DNA of 64,000 bases from Paraburkholderia adhaesiva (GCF_021390575.1 NZ_JAJEJQ010000001.1:2704501-2768500); one strand, 5' to 3'; positions 26,965 to 36,883 are shown, counted from the stretch's first letter. The notes: generated from the sequence alone by a model not told the origin. Numbers and translations are program-made.

Positions 26965-27813
26965 ATGCAGAAGTCCCCCACGCCGCGGCCCTCCGCGGCG
27001 CTCGACAACCGTCAACTCGATCTGCCGCTCTTCGCACAGCCGGCGTCCCCCGCTACACCCCTCACACCTCCCACTGCGCCGCTTGCACCGGACGGCACGA
27101 AGCTGCGCTCGGTCGTGCTGGGCGCGCGGACGCTGCACTATCGGCTCAAACGCTCGTCGCGGCGCTCGATCGGGTTTGCGATCGATGGCACTGGGCTCGC
27201 GATCACCGCGCCGCGCTGGGTCACGCTTGCGGATATCGAGAATGCCATCGCCGAGAAGCAACGCTGGATCTTCGCGAAGCTTGCCGAATGGCAGACACGC
27301 GTGGAGCAGCGCGCGCTGCCGCAGATCGAGTGGAGTGACGGCGCGGAAGTGCCCTATCTCGGCAAGCCGGTACGGGTGACGCTCGGCGCGCGGCATCTTG
27401 TCTTCGACGAAACGACGCGCGTGCTCGCGCTTCCGCTGCCGCCGCACGCTGATCCGCAACAGATCAAGGACCGCGTGCTCGGATGGTTGCAAGGGGAAGC
27501 CAGGCGGATTTTCGGCGAGCGGCTCGCAGTCTACGCCGAGCGGCTCGACGTGACGTTTCGCTCATATGCGCTTTCTTCGGCGGCGACGCGGTGGGGAAGC
27601 TGCTCAAGCGAAGGGCGGATCCGGCTGAACTGGCGACTCGTGCACTTTCCGCTGTCTATCGTCGATTATGTCGTCGCCCATGAGCTGGCTCATCTGCGGG
27701 AGATGAACCATAGCCCCAGGTTCTGGCAAACGGTCGAGTCTATTTTTCCTGAGTTTCGTGAGGCCAGGAAGGCGCTTAAGCAGCATCCGCCGGAGATGGT
27801 GCCGGGGGTTTGA
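26965..27813 (+). CDS. YgjP-like M48/SprT-type metallopeptidase
   Basis: A 282-residue protein of the YgjP/DUF45 family. The zinc site is His239-Glu-x-x-His243 (HELAHLREMNHSPRFW) with His249 as the probable third ligand. A proline-rich N-terminal 45 residues is disordered. Other conserved family blocks are SSRRSIGF and RWGSCSSEGRIRLNWRLV. No signal peptide, so it acts in the cytosol; the physiological substrate is not established for this family. It is the last gene of the conserved block before the polysaccharide locus, with which it is convergent. Confidence 0.88.
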   Translation: MQKSPTPRPSAALDNRQLDLPLFAQPASPATPLTPPTAPLAPDGTKLRSVVLGARTLHYRLKRSSRRSIGFAIDGTGLAITAPRWVTLADIENAIAEKQRWIFAKLAEWQTRVEQRALPQIEWSDGAEVPYLGKPVRVTLGARHLVFDETTRVLALPLPPHADPQQIKDRVLGWLQGEARRIFGERLAVYAERLDVTFRSYALSSAATRWGSCSSEGRIRLNWRLVHFPLSIVDYVVAHELAHLREMNHSPRFWQTVESIFPEFREARKALKQHPPEMVPGV

Positions 27814-27900
27814 TGGACCGGAATCGACCGATCCGTCCTATGTGCGTCTATCGGGTGCGTGAGGCCGTGCAGGCCGGCCCGAAATGGTATTCGATTGCGG

Positions 27901-28650
27901 CTATCGCACCTGCTTTCGAGGCGCGCGAAGCATCGCCTTCAGCAACAGGAAGGCAAACTTTGTGTTGGTCGTCAGGTAACGCCGCCACATGCGACGCGGC
28001 TCCTGGATGACGCGGTACATCCACTCCAGACCCGCTCGCTGCATCCATACCGGAGCCCGCCGCACCTTGCCGGCAACAACGTCAAAGGTGCCGCCAACAC
28101 CCATTACGAAATCGACACCAAGCTGCGCCTGCCAGCGGTTGATGAAGTTCTCCTTCTTCGGCGATGTAATCGCCACGAAAAGAAGCCGCGCCCCTGATCC
28201 ATGGATCTTCTCGACGATCGCCCGCTCATCGTCCCAGAAGTAGCCGTGGTGATAGCCCGCGACGAGAAGCCCCGGATGCTTGCGCGCGACCACTTCCGCA
28301 GTGGTTCTGACCACCTCCTGCGTGGCGCCGAGCAGGAATATCGGGAATCCGCGCTGAGCTGCCATGGTCAGTAGCGCGTCGAACAGATCAACTCCCGCAA
28401 CGCGTTCCGGGACATCAAAGCCCAGCATACGCGCGGCCCAGACAACACCCATGCCGTCAATGTTGACGATGTCACATGCACGAATCGACTCCGCCAGCGC
28501 GGGATCGCGCTGCATATGCACGATCTTGGCCACATTGACTACGACGTGCTGCGTGAATTCTCTCTCCTCGATTCGTTTGCTGATCAACTCGACCGTCTCA
28601 CGCTCGCTCGCTATGTCCATTGGACACGAGAACAGTTCTATCCTTTTCAT
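27901..28650 (-). CDS. WecG/TagA/GumM-type glycosyltransferase (GT26)
   Basis: A 249-residue membrane-associated transferase. The family core is visible: VVNVAKIVHMQRDP, IVNIDGMGVVWAARMLG, ERVAGVDLFDALL, FLLGATQEVV and ITSPKKENFI. GT26 enzymes add the second sugar to a lipid-linked first sugar: WecG adds ManNAcA, TagA adds ManNAc, GumM adds glucose. Because wecB and wecC are in the same locus, ManNAcA is a plausible donor here, but a GumM-like role fits the priming enzyme equally well. ATG 28650 follows GAGGAG. It is the last gene of the locus, 248 bases after the lyase gene. Confidence 0.88.
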   Translation of the reverse strand: MKRIELFSCPMDIASERETVELISKRIEEREFTQHVVVNVAKIVHMQRDPALAESIRACDIVNIDGMGVVWAARMLGFDVPERVAGVDLFDALLTMAAQRGFPIFLLGATQEVVRTTAEVVARKHPGLLVAGYHHGYFWDDERAIVEKIHGSGARLLFVAITSPKKENFINRWQAQLGVDFVMGVGGTFDVVAGKVRRAPVWMQRAGLEWMYRVIQEPRRMWRRYLTTNTKFAFLLLKAMLRAPRKQVR

Positions 28651-28898
28651 TCGACTCCTCGCTCCCGCCGAGTGACATCGGCGATGAAATAACGCAAAGC
28701 GCAAGACGCCCACGCCTGGGGCCAGCTCGTTTAGTCAATGTTGTATCGGGTGAGAAATCAATCGACAAAAACGCGTTGACATCGCTTGCGGTAACACCAC
28801 GCCCGTCCACACCCCTAGGTGCAGACTGAGTCGCGCATTTTCACAGGCGCCGCTGTCGACTGAACACACCTGCCCCCTTGGACCGCGACTGGAGCACG

Positions 28899-29714
28899 CT
28901 ATCGTTTGCGTATGGATACGGGTCCGTAGAGCATGGTTAAGGCATCTACATCCGATGGCTCTTTCGCCCAGGCAGATTTATACAATCCTATTTTCATGTA
29001 GGCATCCTGATCTCCCGGATACGCGTTGGGCGTATTTTCAGACCGGAATACCGATTTTCCGTCCTTCCAAAGTTGCGTTAGCGATCGCTTGCCGGAGTCA
29101 TCCGGGACATAGCGGAGCGCCCAGCGAACCCACCTCCCCTTGTCGCTAACCGCACAGCATATTTTCGCTCCCGCAGACGTCTTCTGTACCTGCGTGCCAC
29201 CGCGGGTCGAAATGTAATAGTTCGGCCCGAGCAGAGTCAGCGCGACGGTCGGCCCACCTGCCTTGAGCGACTGATGAATCTGCGAAATGATCACAAGTTG
29301 CTTGTTGTCGAATGCGAAATCGCGCGGAATGTAGGTACTCCAACTCACGAGATAGTCGGAGCGCTGATTGAACGTTGCGGGCTCGCGGAGTAGCACTTCG
29401 GCCCTGGGTGTGCCATTCACGACATTCGCAAAATTCTCGTGCCGCTCGATCTTCACCTTCAGCGCCCTCCTCGAAGCATCCTCCGGATCCGGCACGATAG
29501 CGATGTCGCCTGGGTTGGCCTGTACCGTCACCGCTTTCCCAAAACCGGCACCCCAATTCACGTTAGCCAGGCTAACCGAGGCTGAATCATCGGGTGGCCC
29601 AGACTGCGGCGCGCTACTCGCGAGTCCCGGCATGGTCAGAGCTGACAGGAGCAGCGCCACGCCCCGGGTACTCGAAAGCCATGATCGTGCTGAGTTTGCA
29701 TGCGTGGTTTTCAC
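28899..29714 (-). CDS. secreted polysaccharide lyase (heparin lyase I-like)
   Basis: A 271-residue exported protein. An N-terminal signal peptide (about residues 1-35, ending near LASSA) is followed by one domain resembling the bacterial polysaccharide-lyase family PF14099: PRAEVLLREPATFN, WSTYIPRDFAFD, VIISQIHQ and a C-terminal YMKIGLYKSAW are the recognisable pieces. It would cleave an uronic-acid-containing polymer in the periplasm or outside. Its place in the EPS locus suggests it trims or degrades the polymer made here. The start is GTG with GAGGA upstream. No catalytic residues can be assigned with certainty. Confidence 0.75.
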   Translation of the reverse strand: MKTTHANSARSWLSSTRGVALLLSALTMPGLASSAPQSGPPDDSASVSLANVNWGAGFGKAVTVQANPGDIAIVPDPEDASRRALKVKIERHENFANVVNGTPRAEVLLREPATFNQRSDYLVSWSTYIPRDFAFDNKQLVIISQIHQSLKAGGPTVALTLLGPNYYISTRGGTQVQKTSAGAKICCAVSDKGRWVRWALRYVPDDSGKRSLTQLWKDGKSVFRSENTPNAYPGDQDAYMKIGLYKSAWAKEPSDVDALTMLYGPVSIRKR

Positions 29715-29845
29715 TTCGTGATCCTCATCAAATCATTGTTGCATCTGAACCGCCCCGCGGCCGTTCCAACGACTAAGTTGCTCGCAACCGGCCATCATTC
29801 ACCGTACAGCGAGCGGATGTTTTCGCGAAACAGGTTTCGGCGCAA

Positions 29846-30940
29846 TCACGCGTACAGTTCGCGATAGCAACGAACGTAGTCGCTGCATACACTCTTGAAC
29901 GAGTAATGTGCAAGAGCGTACTGACGCCCGGCCTCACCCATCTCCCAGGCAAGCCCCGGGTCGTCCATGACCTTTTCAATCGCGTCCGCGAGTTGTGCGG
30001 CGTCCCCCGGTGCGACCAGATATCCCGTCTCGCCCTCTTTGACGAGATCGAGAAATCCGCCTCGTCTCGTACCGACAACGGCCAGACCACAAAGCATCGC
30101 CTCCAGGGTCGCGATCCCAAACGGCTCCCTATGACTCGGCAGGCAGAACATCCGCGCGTTTCTGTAGAAGTCCATGAATTCGTCGCCACGTAGCCAGCCT
30201 GTGAAGGAAATGCAGTCCAGAATCTGGAGATCCTCAGCAAGCTTGACCCATCTGCCGGTATCGCCCGTCCCGGCGAGCTTCACGTGGACGTGCCGCCGCT
30301 TTTCCTTGAGGATCGCCACGGCGGCGAATAACTCAGCCATGCCTTTTTCGTCGACGAATCGACCCGAGAATGCAATGTAGGGTTCAAGTGCCCGCTGGTT
30401 GATGGCTTTTGCAGAACCGAGGGACGCAATACGCTCCGCGTTGAGCGCACAATTTCCGATCACGCGCACACCCGCCCCTTTCCTGAAAATCCGTATATCG
30501 GCCGCAATTTCCGTGGAAACGCCAATGGCATCATCGGCATTCGCGATGAAGTCCTCCAAACCTCGTTGGACTAGTCCCCTCGATTGCTCAACGCAATCGA
30601 CGAGATTGTTCGAATGCCAATGGAAAATCACCTTCTTCCGCATAAACCGCGTGAGCCGGTAGAAAATCAACTTTCTAAACGCCGAACCACGCGGCGATAC
30701 GTGGAAATGGATGATATCCACGCCGCTCAGCACGCGAAAAAAGAATCGTGGAAGATCAAGCGCGAAAAAGAGTAGTTTGTTCCCCGCCCCCTTGAATCCC
30801 CGCGTTTCGAAAAATTCAACCCGAATCGCGCTCTCCTCAAACAGCGACTTTGCAGTTTTCAGTTCGTTGAGGACCGATGCAACACCGCCTCGCTGGTTAT
30901 AGCCCGGTCCGACGTGAAGTACGCGGATTTCTCTACTCAT
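29846..30940 (-). CDS. family 4 glycosyltransferase
   Basis: A 364-residue GT-B fold enzyme. The N-terminal Rossmann domain starts VLHVGPGYNQRGGVAS; the C-terminal donor-binding domain has FSGRFVDEKGM and the E-x7-E signature in SHREPFGIATLEAM. It is a retaining transferase that adds one sugar to the lipid-linked repeat unit at the cytoplasmic face; donor unknown. Base composition is clearly lower in GC than the housekeeping genes. It lies 19 bases after the polymerase gene and 131 before the lyase gene. Confidence 0.9.
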   Translation of the reverse strand: MSREIRVLHVGPGYNQRGGVASVLNELKTAKSLFEESAIRVEFFETRGFKGAGNKLLFFALDLPRFFFRVLSGVDIIHFHVSPRGSAFRKLIFYRLTRFMRKKVIFHWHSNNLVDCVEQSRGLVQRGLEDFIANADDAIGVSTEIAADIRIFRKGAGVRVIGNCALNAERIASLGSAKAINQRALEPYIAFSGRFVDEKGMAELFAAVAILKEKRRHVHVKLAGTGDTGRWVKLAEDLQILDCISFTGWLRGDEFMDFYRNARMFCLPSHREPFGIATLEAMLCGLAVVGTRRGGFLDLVKEGETGYLVAPGDAAQLADAIEKVMDDPGLAWEMGEAGRQYALAHYSFKSVCSDYVRCYRELYA

Positions 30941-30959
30941 GACGTCGATACTCGCTTGC

Positions 30960-32282
30960 TCACTTCAGTTCTTTAGATCGTCTTCCGGCGATCGGCCGGC
31001 GTTCATCACCAGACCGCCGGCGAACGATTTCCGCGATCACGGCCAGATAGGGGGCTACGATTGCCGACGTCAAAACGTGACCGGCCGAACAAGCTATCAG
31101 CAGTAAAAGAAAGAAGAAATATCGTCCGTACTTTGCGACACTTCCATCACCGCGTCGAACATACAGCCTGAAAAGGCGCCGCAGATATAGCAGAAAAACC
31201 GGAATCCCCATGATCAATATGAGGTCGGGTCCATCCATTTCGATCGGGTAACGAACGGTCGGATAGCCACCTATGAGCAGTGGCAGAAAGTTTCGACTTG
31301 AAAGTTCGTTCCAGACGTTCGCGAACTTCACGTTGCGGCTGGACATCAGTACGGTCGCAATTTTGTTTCCATCGGCGCGATCGCTTTGATAACTGAAGTA
31401 TTGAACGCTAAGATCAACCGCCTGCCGCACCGACGGAGAGACGAAATAAACTGTGACCGCCGCCACAAACACGAGGACGACAGCAGGTGCGAGTCGAACC
31501 GACGCTTTGAGTGCGCCGTACTTCGCGTAGGAATACACGGCGATGACACCCAACGCGGCGACGATTGCACCTTTCGTCCCAAGCAGGAACGCCGCTGCGA
31601 TCAAGGTCGCAACGAAGATGACGCTTTTCGCTTTCCACCCCTCTCGAAGCACGCGCAAGTACGCCAACGCGAGACCCGTAAGCAGCAATGCGGACGCTTC
31701 GTTTTGCGCGTAAATAATGCCTTTGTAGCCGGCGCGAATCTGCGTATCGCCCCGGTAACTGCGGAACATATCGATGGAGAACACAGCCCCGGCGATAATC
31801 GCGAGCGCGTAGACCAGCAGCGCCATGCGCATTACCGCTTCTACTTTTTCCAGCTGGCGGTCCTTGAGTTGGACCATTGCGGCGATATAGACGAACAGTG
31901 AAAAGACCTTCGCGATTGCGATGAGCTCTTCGGCAAATTCCTGGCCGGTCATATCGTCGAAAGTGAGGGAAACGCACGACATGAACGCCGTAACCATCGC
32001 CAGACAACAGAGTCGCCAACTCGAAAGGCGCACGCGCCCTCCGAGCAGCATTGAAGCGATCAATGCGGCAACCGTGACGCTCCGGAGAAAAAGTGAATAA
32101 CGAGCACCGACGTCGCCGCTTACCTGCCCTTTCAATGCGTAGACAGACAGAAAGTCGCTAAGTGGCGACAGTGCGATCCCACCGAGCAGAACTATCCATA
32201 TCAACGTCCTCGTCGACTTGTCCCAGGCGCCGCTACCCGTGCCGGGACGTCCGACCGGCAGCCTTGCGCTCGTGTCAATCAT
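30960..32282 (-). CDS. Wzy-like polysaccharide polymerase
   Basis: A 440-residue protein with about eleven hydrophobic segments and a large polar loop near residues 285-345, the topology of Wzy/O-antigen-ligase-type membrane proteins. Sequence identity of this family is always low, so the call rests on topology and on being the only polymerase candidate in the locus. It would join repeat units at the periplasmic face of the inner membrane. The ATG at 32282 overlaps the end of the GT25 gene by eight bases, implying translational coupling; an in-frame ATG at 32300 is possible. Confidence 0.75.
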   Translation of the reverse strand: MIDTSARLPVGRPGTGSGAWDKSTRTLIWIVLLGGIALSPLSDFLSVYALKGQVSGDVGARYSLFLRSVTVAALIASMLLGGRVRLSSWRLCCLAMVTAFMSCVSLTFDDMTGQEFAEELIAIAKVFSLFVYIAAMVQLKDRQLEKVEAVMRMALLVYALAIIAGAVFSIDMFRSYRGDTQIRAGYKGIIYAQNEASALLLTGLALAYLRVLREGWKAKSVIFVATLIAAAFLLGTKGAIVAALGVIAVYSYAKYGALKASVRLAPAVVLVFVAAVTVYFVSPSVRQAVDLSVQYFSYQSDRADGNKIATVLMSSRNVKFANVWNELSSRNFLPLLIGGYPTVRYPIEMDGPDLILIMGIPVFLLYLRRLFRLYVRRGDGSVAKYGRYFFFLLLLIACSAGHVLTSAIVAPYLAVIAEIVRRRSGDERRPIAGRRSKELK

Positions 32283-33099
32283 GATTGACTGCCCGCCCAT
32301 TGCCGACCGCCTCCGCAATGCGGATCCACGTCGCAACGATCCAACGCACAATCAACCGGCATACCCGCAAAGGCTTGAGATACCACTCGCGCCAAACAGC
32401 CCTGGCGGGTATGAGCCGGGCGCGGCCACCCTCCAGATCACTCGCCATCGATTCGAATGCCTCCCAAACGACGTAAGGGCGCAGCTCCTTGATCGTCATG
32501 CCGCCTTCATCGCGGTGCCACGGCCAATCGTCGAGCAACCCCCGCACCGGACCGCTTGTATGGGCTAGCGCGAGCGCGGCCCCACGCGGTGACATCCAGT
32601 AGCCCACAGCTCCCGAAGTCCATTGCTTGAACGGTGAACCAACCTTCATGCCATCGATGCGCTCGGCGCGTTTAAGCGGCTCGTACAGGTAAGCCAGTCG
32701 CGCCGATGACCTGCTCAATTTCGCGCGCCCCAGCAGCACCACATCGGCCATCCCGGCCAGCCTGTCCTCGGGCCACGACAGGACCTTCTCGAAAAATGCT
32801 AGGTCGAGTAAAGCATCGTCTTCGAGTACGACAACGCTGCGCCCGCGTTTCGCGATGTCTTCCCAAAGCCTGCGATGACTGAGAAAACAGGCGACCTCGC
32901 CACTGCTTAACGAGCGCCCGTAGCGCGAGCGCGCGGCCGTATCGTCGTACATGCGGTCCAACTCTTCGTTCCCAAGATTGCGCGCATCTACCGCGTCCAC
33001 GAAGGTGAAGTCCACGCCGTACACAGACAGAGCGTCAGCGATCCGCTCCCGCCGCCCGGAACGAACGAGCGAGACGATTTTGACGGGAAATCTCGCAGC
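32275..33099 (-). CDS. family 25 glycosyltransferase
   Basis: A protein of about 275 residues of the GT25 (LOS/LPS galactosyltransferase-like) family. Typical elements: the N-terminal PVKIVSLVRSGRRERI strand and helix, LSSGEVACFLSHRRLW, and VVLEDDALL with the acidic metal-binding pair. A hydrophobic stretch near the C-terminus (CRLIVRWIVATWI) may attach it to the membrane. GT25 enzymes usually transfer galactose or another hexose. Its ATG directly follows the stop codon of the flippase gene, with GAGGG inside the end of that gene; the first base of the ATG is at about 33102. Confidence 0.88.
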   Translation of the reverse strand, partial: AARFPVKIVSLVRSGRRERIADALSVYGVDFTFVDAVDARNLGNEELDRMYDDTAARSRYGRSLSSGEVACFLSHRRLWEDIAKRGRSVVVLEDDALLDLAFFEKVLSWPEDRLAGMADVVLLGRAKLSRSSARLAYLYEPLKRAERIDGMKVGSPFKQWTSGAVGYWMSPRGAALALAHTSGPVRGLLDDWPWHRDEGGMTIKELRPYVVWEAFESMASDLEGGRARLIPARAVWREWYLKPLRVCRLIVRWIVATWIRIAEAVGNGRAVNHD

Positions 33100-33102
33100 C
33101 AT

Positions 33103-34410
33103 TCATACCCTCATGAGTTGCGTGAAGTGCCGCCGCATCGGCGAAGAACACGCGATAACCAAAACGAATGCGGCCAGAATCACCACCTCGGCGGCCAGGA
33201 ACGCCCCCGCCGCACCACTCGCACCGAACCGCGGGATCAAGAAGAACGACAAGCCAATGTTCAGCAGGCCCGCGAGAAGCATGACGAACGATCTCAACTT
33301 GCCGTATGCGAACGGGACAAGCACCTGCAGTCCGAGCAGATAAGCAAGATTGCCAAAGACCGTGGCGAGACAGAGGGTCACCAGGACCGGCGCGGCGGCG
33401 CCGAACCCGCGGCCCAGGATCACGTTGGTCACGTAGCCGGAGAGCGTGGCGATGGCGACAACCCCTATGCCGGTGACAGCGAGCGTTGCAGCAGCTCCGA
33501 GCGCGGTGAGTCTCGCTGCGTCCTTCTGCTTGTTCAGCATTAGCGCGGATACGCGCGGATATAACACCGTATTGATCTGGGCTGGGACCATGTTTCCCAC
33601 GGTCTTGATCCGGTCGGCGGCCGCATACAGACCGACCTGATACGGACCACTGAGCGCCGCGAGTATCACAGTATTGGTTGCACCGAAGAGGCTCACGGAT
33701 ATCGTCGATACGAACATGTCCGCGCCCTGTGCCAACCGTCGGATTGCGGAGCGCCAGGCGTTCCCGGGACACCCGAGAAGCCCAAGCTTGCGCACCATTA
33801 AAAGCGAAAAAAATCCCGTCAAACAAGGTGCCAAAGCCTGAATTGCCGCTGCTGCCGCGATATCGTCGGGGGTCTTCACGAAGACAAAAATCAGCGGAAG
33901 TGTCACAAACCGTCCCACCAGCGATACCGTTGCGAACAAAGAAAATCGCTCCAATCCCTGCAGCACCCAGTTCAAGGTGAACACGTTGCTGAATACAGCG
34001 ATCCACGACATCAGCACGACCGGAATTGCGGCGTTGGTGAGCTTGCCGAAGTGCATGACGACACCGAGCGCAATCAGGGAAACAAGGCACAGAAGTGCCT
34101 TTGCCGAAATGACCGACCAGATCAACTCGTTGATGGCAGCCTTGTCACCGCGGCACTCGACAACGGCTCGCGGCCCGCTCAGGTTGAAGCCCCACTCAGT
34201 CCACAGCACACCATAAATAGCAATGGCGGACGCATATCCCAGGATGCCAAAATGGGCCGGCCCCAGTACCCGCGTCAGATAGGGAAATGTCGCGAGTGGA
34301 ACGAGATAATTGCCGACCTGCCACGCGATCATCGCGAACAGGTTTCGACCAATACGGGGAACTTGAACCGTTCCTTCCGCGATCCGTTGCGGACGCGCTG
34401 ACTTATCCAC
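33103..34410 (-). CDS. Wzx-type polysaccharide flippase
   Basis: A 435-residue inner-membrane protein with about 12 helices of the MOP/PST superfamily. The N-terminal block NLFAMIAWQVGNYLVPLATFPYLTRVLGP and the GILGYASAI segment are typical of Wzx/RfbX. It moves the undecaprenyl-linked repeat unit to the periplasm. A GTG start at 34410 was preferred because AGAG lies six bases before it; a TTG two codons upstream is also possible. The stop codon abuts the GT25 start codon, so the two are translationally coupled. Confidence 0.9.
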   Translation of the reverse strand: MDKSARPQRIAEGTVQVPRIGRNLFAMIAWQVGNYLVPLATFPYLTRVLGPAHFGILGYASAIAIYGVLWTEWGFNLSGPRAVVECRGDKAAINELIWSVISAKALLCLVSLIALGVVMHFGKLTNAAIPVVLMSWIAVFSNVFTLNWVLQGLERFSLFATVSLVGRFVTLPLIFVFVKTPDDIAAAAAIQALAPCLTGFFSLLMVRKLGLLGCPGNAWRSAIRRLAQGADMFVSTISVSLFGATNTVILAALSGPYQVGLYAAADRIKTVGNMVPAQINTVLYPRVSALMLNKQKDAARLTALGAAATLAVTGIGVVAIATLSGYVTNVILGRGFGAAAPVLVTLCLATVFGNLAYLLGLQVLVPFAYGKLRSFVMLLAGLLNIGLSFFLIPRFGASGAAGAFLAAEVVILAAFVLVIACSSPMRRHFTQLMRV

Positions 34411-34448
34411 GTACAACTCTACTTATCGGGCAAGATTTCGATATCCGA

Positions 34449-35687
34449 TCACGCGAGCACACCCCTGGTATCGATCACCACCTTTGCCTGCAGACGAATC
34501 GGATCGATGCTCTTGAACGGCGCGTGGTCGACCAGGATGACCACAATATCCGCCCGCGTCAAAGCGTCTTGAAGACGACCCAATTCCACGTGCCCTTGCA
34601 ACTGCTCTGGCAAACAGTTGACATTCGGCTCCACCGCCACGACCTGCCCCGGAAACCGCTCCCCCAGCTCCCTCGCAATCTCCACCGCCGGACTTTCCCG
34701 CAGATCATCGATATTGGCCTTGAACGCAAGCCCCAGGCACGCGATCACTGGCGCCTTGAACCGCGTCGCTGCACGCTCGACCCGCTCGATCACCCAATGC
34801 GGCTTATCGTCGTTCACCGTTCGTGCCGTGCGAATCAAGCGTGCTTCGTCGGGCGCCGAGTCAACGATGAACCACGGATCGACGGCAATGCAGTGTCCGC
34901 CCACACCCGGCCCCGGTTGAAGAATGCTCACGCGCGGATGGCGGTTCGCGAGTCTGATCAATTCCCAGACGTTGATGTCGAGCCGGTCGCAGATCAACGA
35001 AAGCTCGTTCGCGAAAGCAATATTGACGTCGCGGAACGAGTTCTCAGTGAGCTTGCACATCTCCGCCGTCCGCTCGTCGGTCAAGATGCACTCGCCGCGC
35101 ACGAACACCTTGTAGAGTTCGCTCGCCGCCTCGCTACACCGGCGCGTCATGCCGCCAATCACGCGATCGTTTTCCACCAGTTCGCGAATGACATGGCCCG
35201 GCAGCACGCGCTCCGGACAATGCGCGACACGCACATCCGACGACTCCCCCGCCTGCTGCGGAAAGGTAAGATCGGGGCGCAACTCCGCCATCCAGCCCGC
35301 CATCTTCGCCGTCGCGCCGACGGGCGAGGTCGACTCGAGCACGACCAGGTCCCCCTTCTTCAGCACCGGCGCGATCGCCCGGCTCGCTGCCTCGATGAAC
35401 GTCAGATCCGGCCGGTGCCCATCCATGAACGGCGTCGGCACGGCAATCAGGAATGCGTCGGCGGGCTCCGGGATCGTCGTCGCCCGCAGATATCCTTGTG
35501 TCACCGCCGCCTGAACCAGCATGTCGAGTTCCGGCTCGACGATGTGAATGGCGCCACGATTAATCGTGTCGACAGCGTGCTGGTTGACGTCGACGCCAAT
35601 CACCTTCTTGCGGCGAGCCGCAAATGCTGCAGCCGTCGGCAACCCGATATAGCCGAGGCCCATCACCGATATCGTTTCGAATTCCAT
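34449..35687 (-). CDS. wecC: UDP-N-acetyl-D-mannosamine dehydrogenase
   Basis: A 412-residue NAD-dependent enzyme that oxidises UDP-ManNAc twice to UDP-ManNAcA. N-terminal nucleotide fold begins ISVMGLGYIGLPTA; the catalytic cysteine is in PGVGGHCIAVDPWF; the C-terminal third holds the UDP-binding domain (LGLAFKANIDDLRESPA). The nearest relatives are WecC proteins rather than UDP-glucose dehydrogenase, and the adjacent wecB supports this. ATG 35687 is chosen over a GTG three codons upstream because GAGAG sits ten bases before it. Confidence 0.93.
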   Translation of the reverse strand: MEFETISVMGLGYIGLPTAAAFAARRKKVIGVDVNQHAVDTINRGAIHIVEPELDMLVQAAVTQGYLRATTIPEPADAFLIAVPTPFMDGHRPDLTFIEAASRAIAPVLKKGDLVVLESTSPVGATAKMAGWMAELRPDLTFPQQAGESSDVRVAHCPERVLPGHVIRELVENDRVIGGMTRRCSEAASELYKVFVRGECILTDERTAEMCKLTENSFRDVNIAFANELSLICDRLDINVWELIRLANRHPRVSILQPGPGVGGHCIAVDPWFIVDSAPDEARLIRTARTVNDDKPHWVIERVERAATRFKAPVIACLGLAFKANIDDLRESPAVEIARELGERFPGQVVAVEPNVNCLPEQLQGHVELGRLQDALTRADIVVILVDHAPFKSIDPIRLQAKVVIDTRGVLA

Positions 35688-35720
35688 TGTTTTCACGCTC
35701 TCGCTACTGTCTTTTTCAGG

Positions 35721-36878
35721 TCAGACCGGATGAATTTCGGCCGCTTCTGCGCGCCTTAGCGCCCGCGCGATGCGCTCGCACGCACGCCCGTCGCCATAGG
35801 GGTTTTCGCCGCGGCTCATCGACCGATACAGGTCGTCGTTTTCCAGCAGTTGCGTGACGCCCGATACGATCGCGTCGACATCCGTGCCGACGAGTCGCAC
35901 CACGCCGGCATCGACAGCCTCCTGGCGCTCGGTCGTGTCGCGCATCACGAGCACCGGCTTGCCGAGCGACGGTGCCTCCTCCTGTACGCCACCCGAATCG
36001 GTGAGAATCAGGTACGCACGATCCATCAGGCTGACGAACGGCAGATAGTCGAGCGGCTCGATGAGGTGGACGTTCGCGATTCCCGTCAGAAGCCGGTTCA
36101 CCGGTTCGCGCACGCTGGGATTCAGATGCACGGGATAAACGATGTCCACTTGCGGATACGCCTTCGCGAGCCGGGCGAGCGCGGTGCAGATGCGCTCGAA
36201 GCCTTCGCCGAAACTCTCCCTGCGATGGCCGGTCACGAGAATGAGCCGGCGCGCCGTGTCGAGCGCAGGCAACACGCGTTGTGCGTCGTACCTCAAGTCA
36301 CCGTCCACGGCGAGGCGCTCACGCACGTGCAGCAGCGCATCGATTACCGTATTGCCAGTGACGACAATCTTTTCGTCCCGCACGCCCTCGGCGAGCAGGT
36401 TCTGCCGCGCCATGTCCGTCGGTGCGAAATGGAGCGACGCCAGGGCGCCTGTAAGCTTGCGGTTCGCCTCTTCTGGCCACGGAGAAAGCAGATTGCCCGT
36501 GCGCAATCCGGCCTCGACGTGTGCCACGGGAATGCGCCGATAGAACGATGCCAGTGTCGCGGCGAGCGTCGTAGTCGTGTCGCCGTGGACGAACACGATG
36601 TCGGGCTTGACGCGGTCGAGCACGTCGCGCATGCCGGACAATATGGTGGTCGTGATGTCGAACAGATCCTGACCGCGTTTCATCACGTTCAGGTCGTAGT
36701 CCGGTCGGATGTCGAACAGTTTCAGCACCTGGTCGAGCATCTCGCGGTGTTGTCCCGTCACGCAGACGAGGCACTCGACACCTGCGTCGCCCTGAAACCG
36801 CTTCACGAGCGGCGCCATCTTGATCGCCTCGGGCCGCGTGCCAAACGTCAGCAATACTTTTGTTTTGGGCCTTTCCAT
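35721..36878 (-). CDS. wecB: UDP-N-acetylglucosamine 2-epimerase (non-hydrolysing)
   Basis: A 385-residue cytosolic enzyme interconverting UDP-GlcNAc and UDP-ManNAc. Family signatures include [15 protein letters not shown] at the start, [32 protein letters not shown] and the [12 protein letters not shown] substrate loop. With WecC it supplies UDP-ManNAcA for the polymer. The ATG lies five bases after the wzc stop codon; a TTG three codons upstream overlaps that stop. Cotranscription with the export genes is therefore near certain. Confidence 0.95.
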   Translation of the reverse strand: MERPKTKVLLTFGTRPEAIKMAPLVKRFQGDAGVECLVCVTGQHREMLDQVLKLFDIRPDYDLNVMKRGQDLFDITTTILSGMRDVLDRVKPDIVFVHGDTTTTLAATLASFYRRIPVAHVEAGLRTGNLLSPWPEEANRKLTGALASLHFAPTDMARQNLLAEGVRDEKIVVTGNTVIDALLHVRERLAVDGDLRYDAQRVLPALDTARRLILVTGHRRESFGEGFERICTALARLAKAYPQVDIVYPVHLNPSVREPVNRLLTGIANVHLIEPLDYLPFVSLMDRAYLILTDSGGVQEEAPSLGKPVLVMRDTTERQEAVDAGVVRLVGTDVDAIVSGVTQLLENDDLYRSMSRGENPYGDGRACERIARALRRAEAAEIHPV

Positions 36879-36883
36879 TTCGC

